46,322 nt of DNA from Caballeronia sordidicola. GTDB lineage: Bacteria > Pseudomonadota > Gammaproteobacteria > Burkholderiales > Burkholderiaceae. Shown one piece after another: positions 42,278 to 46,322 of this stretch. The notes under the pieces were generated by a model that saw only the letters and a list, made by a program, of their open reading frames with translations, did not search any database and was not told the origin of the DNA. The stretch lies in NCBI RefSeq assembly GCF_000729995.1, contig NZ_JNFG01000046.1:1-46322 (forward strand). The letters run 5' to 3'. The translations under genes were made by a program, and so were the position numbers. Each line of letters begins with the position of its first letter. The stretch's first letter is position 1.

Positions 42278-44788
42278 CTACGCCCGTTTCAACCGAGACT
42301 TCCCGGCGACATCGGAGAGAATCTTCTGGACGCTTTCCACGTACCGCTCGGTCCCGAAGCGGTTGATTGCATTCGCATAACCTTGCTCGACCAGCCGGTT
42401 GCGCAAACCCGCATCAGCTGACAGCTCGCCCAGCGCGCCCGCGAGCGCACGGACATCGCCGGGCGTGCACATGATGCCGTTCTCGCGGTCCTCGATAATG
42501 TCCGTCACGCCGCCCGCACGCGCAGCCACGACCGGCCGCTTCGCCAGCATGCCTTCAATAATCACGCGCCCGAACGGCTCCGGGCTGATGGAGGTGTGCG
42601 TGACCACGTCCACGGCTTTCATACACGCCGCGATGTCATGCTGGAAGCCGAGGAAGTGCACACGATCGGTGAGACCATGTTCGAGCACGTAGGCACGCAA
42701 TTCCGCCTCGTAGGCGTCCTCGCCGAAGAGCGCCGCCCCTACCAGCACGGCGTGCATCTCGGGCGCCTCCAGGAGCGCTTCAAGCAGGATGTGCTGCCCT
42801 TTCCAGCGCGCGAGCCGGCTGAACGAGCCGACAAGAAACGCGTCCCGCGGCAAACCAAAGCGCGCTCGCAACTCGTGCTGCGCAACGGACTCCAGTTGAG
42901 TGAACGGCTCGGCGGAAATGCCGTTGAACACCACATCCAGCCGCTCTTCTTTCAGCCGCGTCAACGCGGTAAGCGCAGCGGCGGACGCCGTCGAATTCGC
43001 GATCACGCGTTCCAGCATCAGCTTCGTGCACCACTTGATGATGGTGAGCTGGGTCTTGCCGAAATGCTCCGGGCTGACGATATCGCGCAGATGCCACACG
43101 ACCGGCCGCCGCGAGATCAGTCCGGCGATTGCGCCGACCACCATCGCGCGCTGCGTGTTCACGTAGATCACATCCGCGTTGCGCGATTTCGCAAGCGTGC
43201 CGCGCACGAGGCCCATCAGGCCGCCGATCATGCCGGCGCCCGGCCGCTTCATGCCGCCGTCCTTGCTCAAGTTGCCGAGCGCGGCGCCATCGAGCACATC
43301 GACTTTCACGCCGACTGCTTCGAGTGCGATGCGAAAAGGGCCGTCGTCGAACAGCACGGTCTCGTTGGTGCCACGCATGCTCTTCATCACCTCAAGCAAC
43401 GATAATTCCGCGCCGCCCAGCACACCGCTTTGATCGACAGCGAGCACACGCATTGCATCGGCCGCTTCGTGATCCCGGTCCAGCTGCGAAGGTGCGGCCT
43501 TGATTGCCGGGGCGACCACTGGCACCGGCGGCATGGCAGGCGGTGCGAGCGTGAAGTGAGGCGCGACACTTTGCACGTAGGCGCGCAGGCCATCGCGGAA
43601 ATGCTTGATCGAAAAACGCTCCGCATTCGCACGGCAATCCGCAGGAAGGATTTTCACCACGCCGCGTTCGAAACCGTCTACTGCATCGATGATTGCAGCT
43701 GTTGTCTGTGCATCGAAGAACAGGCCCGTCGGGCGTGCGTGCGAACCATCCAGTACGGTCTCCAGTGCGCCGCCCTTGCCGTACGCGATCACTGGCGTCC
43801 CGCACGCTTGCGCCTCGACCACCGAGATGCCGAAGTCCTCTTCCGCCGCGAACACAAACGCCTTCGCGCGACGCATCTTGTCCTGCAGAACCGAGAACGG
43901 CTGATAGCCCATGATCTCGATGTTCGGTGTGGCCTTGTCGCGGATCTTGCGCATGTCGGGGCCATCGCCGATCACGATCAGTTTGCGCTCAGGCATCTTC
44001 GCGAACGCTTCCACGATCAAATCGATCTTCTTGTAGGGGACCATCCGCGACGCCGTCAGATAGAAGTCCTCTTTCACTTCGCAAAGCTGGAACGCCTCCA
44101 CATCGACGGGCGGAAAGATCACATGCGAATCGCGGTGATAGACCTTGTTGATCCGCCGCGCGATGAACGCCGAATTCGCGATGAAATGGTCCACCGAATT
44201 CGACGTGCGGTTGTCCCAGTTGCGCATGTAGTGCAGCACCAGACGCGCGAGCAGCGACTTCACGCCGGCCGTGAGGTTGGATTGCTGCAGGTACTGATGC
44301 TGAAGATCCCATGCGTAGCGGATAGGCGAATGCACGTAGCTCACGTGAATCTGGTCGGGACCCGTCAGCACGCCCTTCGCCACCGCATGGCTGCTCGAAA
44401 TGACGAGGTCATAGCCGGACACGTCGAGCTGTTCGATCGCGAGCGGCATCAGCGGCAGATACGAGCGGTAGCGTTTTTTTGCCTGCGGCAGTTTCTGGAT
44501 GAACGAGGTGGTGACCTTCTTGCCGCGCATCCACGACCGCTCTTCCATGAAGTCGACGACGCTGAAAAGATCAGCATCGGGAAAGCACATGACGATCTGT
44601 TCAAGCACCTTCTCGGCGCCGGCGAAAGCGACGAGCCAGTCATGCACGATCGCGACTCGCGGCACGCGTTTCGCGACTCTTGCGCGATGCCGCGGTGGCG
44701 TGTCCTGCACGGCAGGCGGCAGCAGGCCGACAGGGTCGAGCGGCGCTCGCACCGTGTCGATTACCGCTTCATCGAGATCATGTCTCAT
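42278..44788 (-). CDS. bceR: Double-domain GT4 glycosyltransferase (BceR-like)
   Basis: An 836-residue protein with two complete GT-B units. The first (residues about 42-410) opens PRVAIVHDWLVAFAGAEKVL and carries EDFGISVVEAQACGTPVI. The second (about 445-830) opens MRVLAVDQSGVLGGAELSLL and carries SPEPFGRVIIEGMLAKRPVV. A Pro/Ala-rich linker joins them. Each half has the E-x7-E pattern, so both may be active, adding two sugars in turn or forming a bifunctional scaffold. It lies 15 bases after the flippase gene and has a GAGGAGA ribosome site. The name bceR follows the size, two-domain form and the flippase-GT-acyltransferase-galU order of bce-II; the symbol is by inference. Confidence 0.87.
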   Translation of the reverse strand: MRHDLDEAVIDTVRAPLDPVGLLPPAVQDTPPRHRARVAKRVPRVAIVHDWLVAFAGAEKVLEQIVMCFPDADLFSVVDFMEERSWMRGKKVTTSFIQKLPQAKKRYRSYLPLMPLAIEQLDVSGYDLVISSSHAVAKGVLTGPDQIHVSYVHSPIRYAWDLQHQYLQQSNLTAGVKSLLARLVLHYMRNWDNRTSNSVDHFIANSAFIARRINKVYHRDSHVIFPPVDVEAFQLCEVKEDFYLTASRMVPYKKIDLIVEAFAKMPERKLIVIGDGPDMRKIRDKATPNIEIMGYQPFSVLQDKMRRAKAFVFAAEEDFGISVVEAQACGTPVIAYGKGGALETVLDGSHARPTGLFFDAQTTAAIIDAVDGFERGVVKILPADCRANAERFSIKHFRDGLRAYVQSVAPHFTLAPPAMPPVPVVAPAIKAAPSQLDRDHEAADAMRVLAVDQSGVLGGAELSLLEVMKSMRGTNETVLFDDGPFRIALEAVGVKVDVLDGAALGNLSKDGGMKRPGAGMIGGLMGLVRGTLAKSRNADVIYVNTQRAMVVGAIAGLISRRPVVWHLRDIVSPEHFGKTQLTIIKWCTKLMLERVIANSTASAAALTALTRLKEERLDVVFNGISAEPFTQLESVAQHELRARFGLPRDAFLVGSFSRLARWKGQHILLEALLEAPEMHAVLVGAALFGEDAYEAELRAYVLEHGLTDRVHFLGFQHDIAACMKAVDVVTHTSISPEPFGRVIIEGMLAKRPVVAARAGGVTDIIEDRENGIMCTPGDVRALAGALGELSADAGLRNRLVEQGYANAINRFGTERYVESVQKILSDVAGKSRLKRA

Positions 44789-44803
44789 GTGTCTCTCCTC
44801 ACC

Positions 44804-46306
44804 TTAAACCGTGGATTTCACGCGCCGTTTCAGGCGCACATTCAACTCGTGGACGAAGCTGCGCGCCATGGAGCGCAACGCGGGCCGCGTGAGAAGGGAG
44901 CAGCAGCAATTGAGGCCTGAGATGACGAACGCTGCTGCGATTGATTGCAGCGGGTACTCGATTGGATCGATGAAAAACGCCACGCCGAGGCCTGCGACAA
45001 GAAACGCGAGGTGCATCAGCATGTCGGCGGCGATCGGCCGGGCGTGAATACGCGAGATCCACAACAGCAGGCCATAGTCGGCGAGCGAGCGCAGCACGAC
45101 GACACTGGCCGCACCGATAGGACCGAAGTGCGCGATGGCGAACCACAGTGCCGTCACGAAGAACGGCAGTTGCACCACGCCGATACGCGCTGCCGTGGCG
45201 GGATTGATTTGCGACTGGATCATGATGCGCGTGACGCTGGCCTGTCCGACGAGCCACACGCCGATGATCAGGATCCGGCCTACAGGTGCGCTCGCGATCG
45301 CGATTTCCTGTCCGACCCAGAGGTGCAGGAAGGGCGCGAGCACGAGCATGACGAAGAGCGCGATGGGCGTGAAGACGCCGTTGAGGAATTCGAGTGACTG
45401 CTGGACCATGGCATCGGCGTGTTCGCGTTTGACGGCGGACAAGCGCGGGAACAGGGTGCGAACCAGTGAGTTCGGCAGCATGTTCAGGCGGGTGACGAGA
45501 TTCTGCGGGACCGTGTAGTACGTGACGAAACGCGCACCGAGATTTGCGCCGAGGAGAATGCGGTCGAGGGAGTCGGTGATCATGCTGGAGATGGTCGCGA
45601 CCAGCATCCAGCCGCCGAATTTGAATAAGCCGCCGGCCACGCCTAGTTGCGGCCATTCGATGCGTTTGAGGTCGAGTACCTTGATGCTTGCTCGCGCCAG
45701 AAGTATGACGGCGAGGACACGTGCGACGACGGCGGCGGCGAGTACGGTTTGCAGGTTCGGTGCGATTTTCCAGGCGGCCGCGAGCGGCAGCAACTGGAAC
45801 AGGAAGGTGCCGATAGTTTGATTGGTGTTGTAGATGCCAAAGCGCTCGACGCCGTTGATGGCGCCGGCGCAGACCCATGACACGTTAGCGATGGGAATGG
45901 CCAGGGCGAGCCACGGGAGCGCGTGGTAGACCTCGCGTTGCATGGCCGGGGATGAGTGGGCGACGTAGGCGGTGTAGGCGAACGCGCCGAAGTAGATGAG
46001 GATGCCGCCGATGATGCCGGTGCCGAGGTTGAGCCAGATGGCGCTCCAGAACACGCGCGAACGGGCTTCGGGGTCGTTGGCGGCGTGGGCCTTCGAGATC
46101 GCATGTTGAGCGGCCATGCCCATGCCGAGATCCAGGATGCCGAAGTAGCCGATGAGGGTCCAGACAAGGCTGATCACGCCGTAGCGCTCGACGCCGACGA
46201 GATGGATGTATGCGGGCACAGTGATCAACGAGACGAAGGTAGGTAGTACCAGTCCCGAAAAGTTGATCGCCATGTTCTTCACCATCGATTTTTCCATCGT
46301 TCGCAC
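44804..46306 (-). CDS. bceQ: Oligosaccharide flippase (BceQ-like Wzx)
   Basis: A 500-residue polytopic protein of the MOP/Wzx type with about 12-14 spans (the first near NFSGLVLPTFVSLITVPAYI). The family-like segments ERYGVISLVWTLIGYFGILD and DSLDRILLGANLGARFVTYY are clear. It would flip the lipid-linked exopolysaccharide repeat. It differs from the flippase at 19227, which has a shorter sequence and another operon, so two polymers are likely built. Start: GTG 46306 has AGGA 4 bases away; ATG 46297 is the alternative. The gene begins 16 bases from the window edge, and other genes of the cluster may lie beyond it. Confidence 0.87.
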   Translation of the reverse strand: MRTMEKSMVKNMAINFSGLVLPTFVSLITVPAYIHLVGVERYGVISLVWTLIGYFGILDLGMGMAAQHAISKAHAANDPEARSRVFWSAIWLNLGTGIIGGILIYFGAFAYTAYVAHSSPAMQREVYHALPWLALAIPIANVSWVCAGAINGVERFGIYNTNQTIGTFLFQLLPLAAAWKIAPNLQTVLAAAVVARVLAVILLARASIKVLDLKRIEWPQLGVAGGLFKFGGWMLVATISSMITDSLDRILLGANLGARFVTYYTVPQNLVTRLNMLPNSLVRTLFPRLSAVKREHADAMVQQSLEFLNGVFTPIALFVMLVLAPFLHLWVGQEIAIASAPVGRILIIGVWLVGQASVTRIMIQSQINPATAARIGVVQLPFFVTALWFAIAHFGPIGAASVVVLRSLADYGLLLWISRIHARPIAADMLMHLAFLVAGLGVAFFIDPIEYPLQSIAAAFVISGLNCCCSLLTRPALRSMARSFVHELNVRLKRRVKSTV

Positions 46307-46322
46307 TCGTTCCTGAGGGTTC

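Overview
The window looks like a chromosomal piece of a high-GC betaproteobacterium of the Burkholderiaceae, most likely Paraburkholderia or Caballeronia. The grounds are the GC-rich codon use, the ProQ/FinO protein with its Lys-Ala-Pro-rich N-terminal arm, the PotABC-like amine operon, and two sets of genes that match the bce (cepacian) exopolysaccharide clusters of that family. No rRNA, tRNA, CRISPR array or intact transposon was seen.

Left part (1-16.2 kb), metabolism and housekeeping. It holds a proQ-like RNA chaperone, a PfpI/DJ-1 protein, a stand-alone MnmD tRNA methyltransferase followed by a probable amidohydrolase scrap, an IlvD/Edd-type sugar-acid dehydratase, a VpsR-like sigma-54 activator, and a LysR regulator divergent from a seven-gene amine or polyamine uptake and oxidation locus (ABC ATPase, HAD hydrolase, FAD amine oxidase, two permeases, aldehyde dehydrogenase, convergent GMC oxidoreductase). 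No periplasmic binding protein is present in that locus.

16.26-17.2 kb is a non-coding repeat element with a 122-bp perfect inverted repeat, outer 32-bp tandem repeats that are themselves inverted, and no transposase.

17.3-24.8 kb is a surface-glycan cluster: phosphomannomutase/phosphoglucomutase (divergent), then a Wzx flippase, GT2 and GT4 glycosyltransferases, GalE, and a WecA/WbpL-type lipid-carrier sugar-phosphate transferase. An alpha/beta hydrolase and an OFA-family MFS transporter with a 48-residue partner protein separate it from the next block.

28.2-46.3 kb is a rearranged exopolysaccharide region. On the minus strand lie manC (bceA-like), a decayed 3' remnant of a WcaJ/BceB-type initiating glucosyl-phosphate transferase, wza (bceE-like) and wzc (bceF-like). 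Two paralogous GlxA-type AraC regulators follow, then a PAP2 phosphatase, galU (bceT-like), an acyltransferase (bceS-like), an unexpected two-subunit aconitase X, a double-domain glycosyltransferase (bceR-like) and a second flippase (bceQ-like). Together these supply GDP-mannose, UDP-glucose and UDP-galactose, assemble lipid-linked repeats, flip them, and control chain length and export. The initiating transferase of the cepacian type is broken here, so that step must be absent, encoded elsewhere, or taken over by another transferase.
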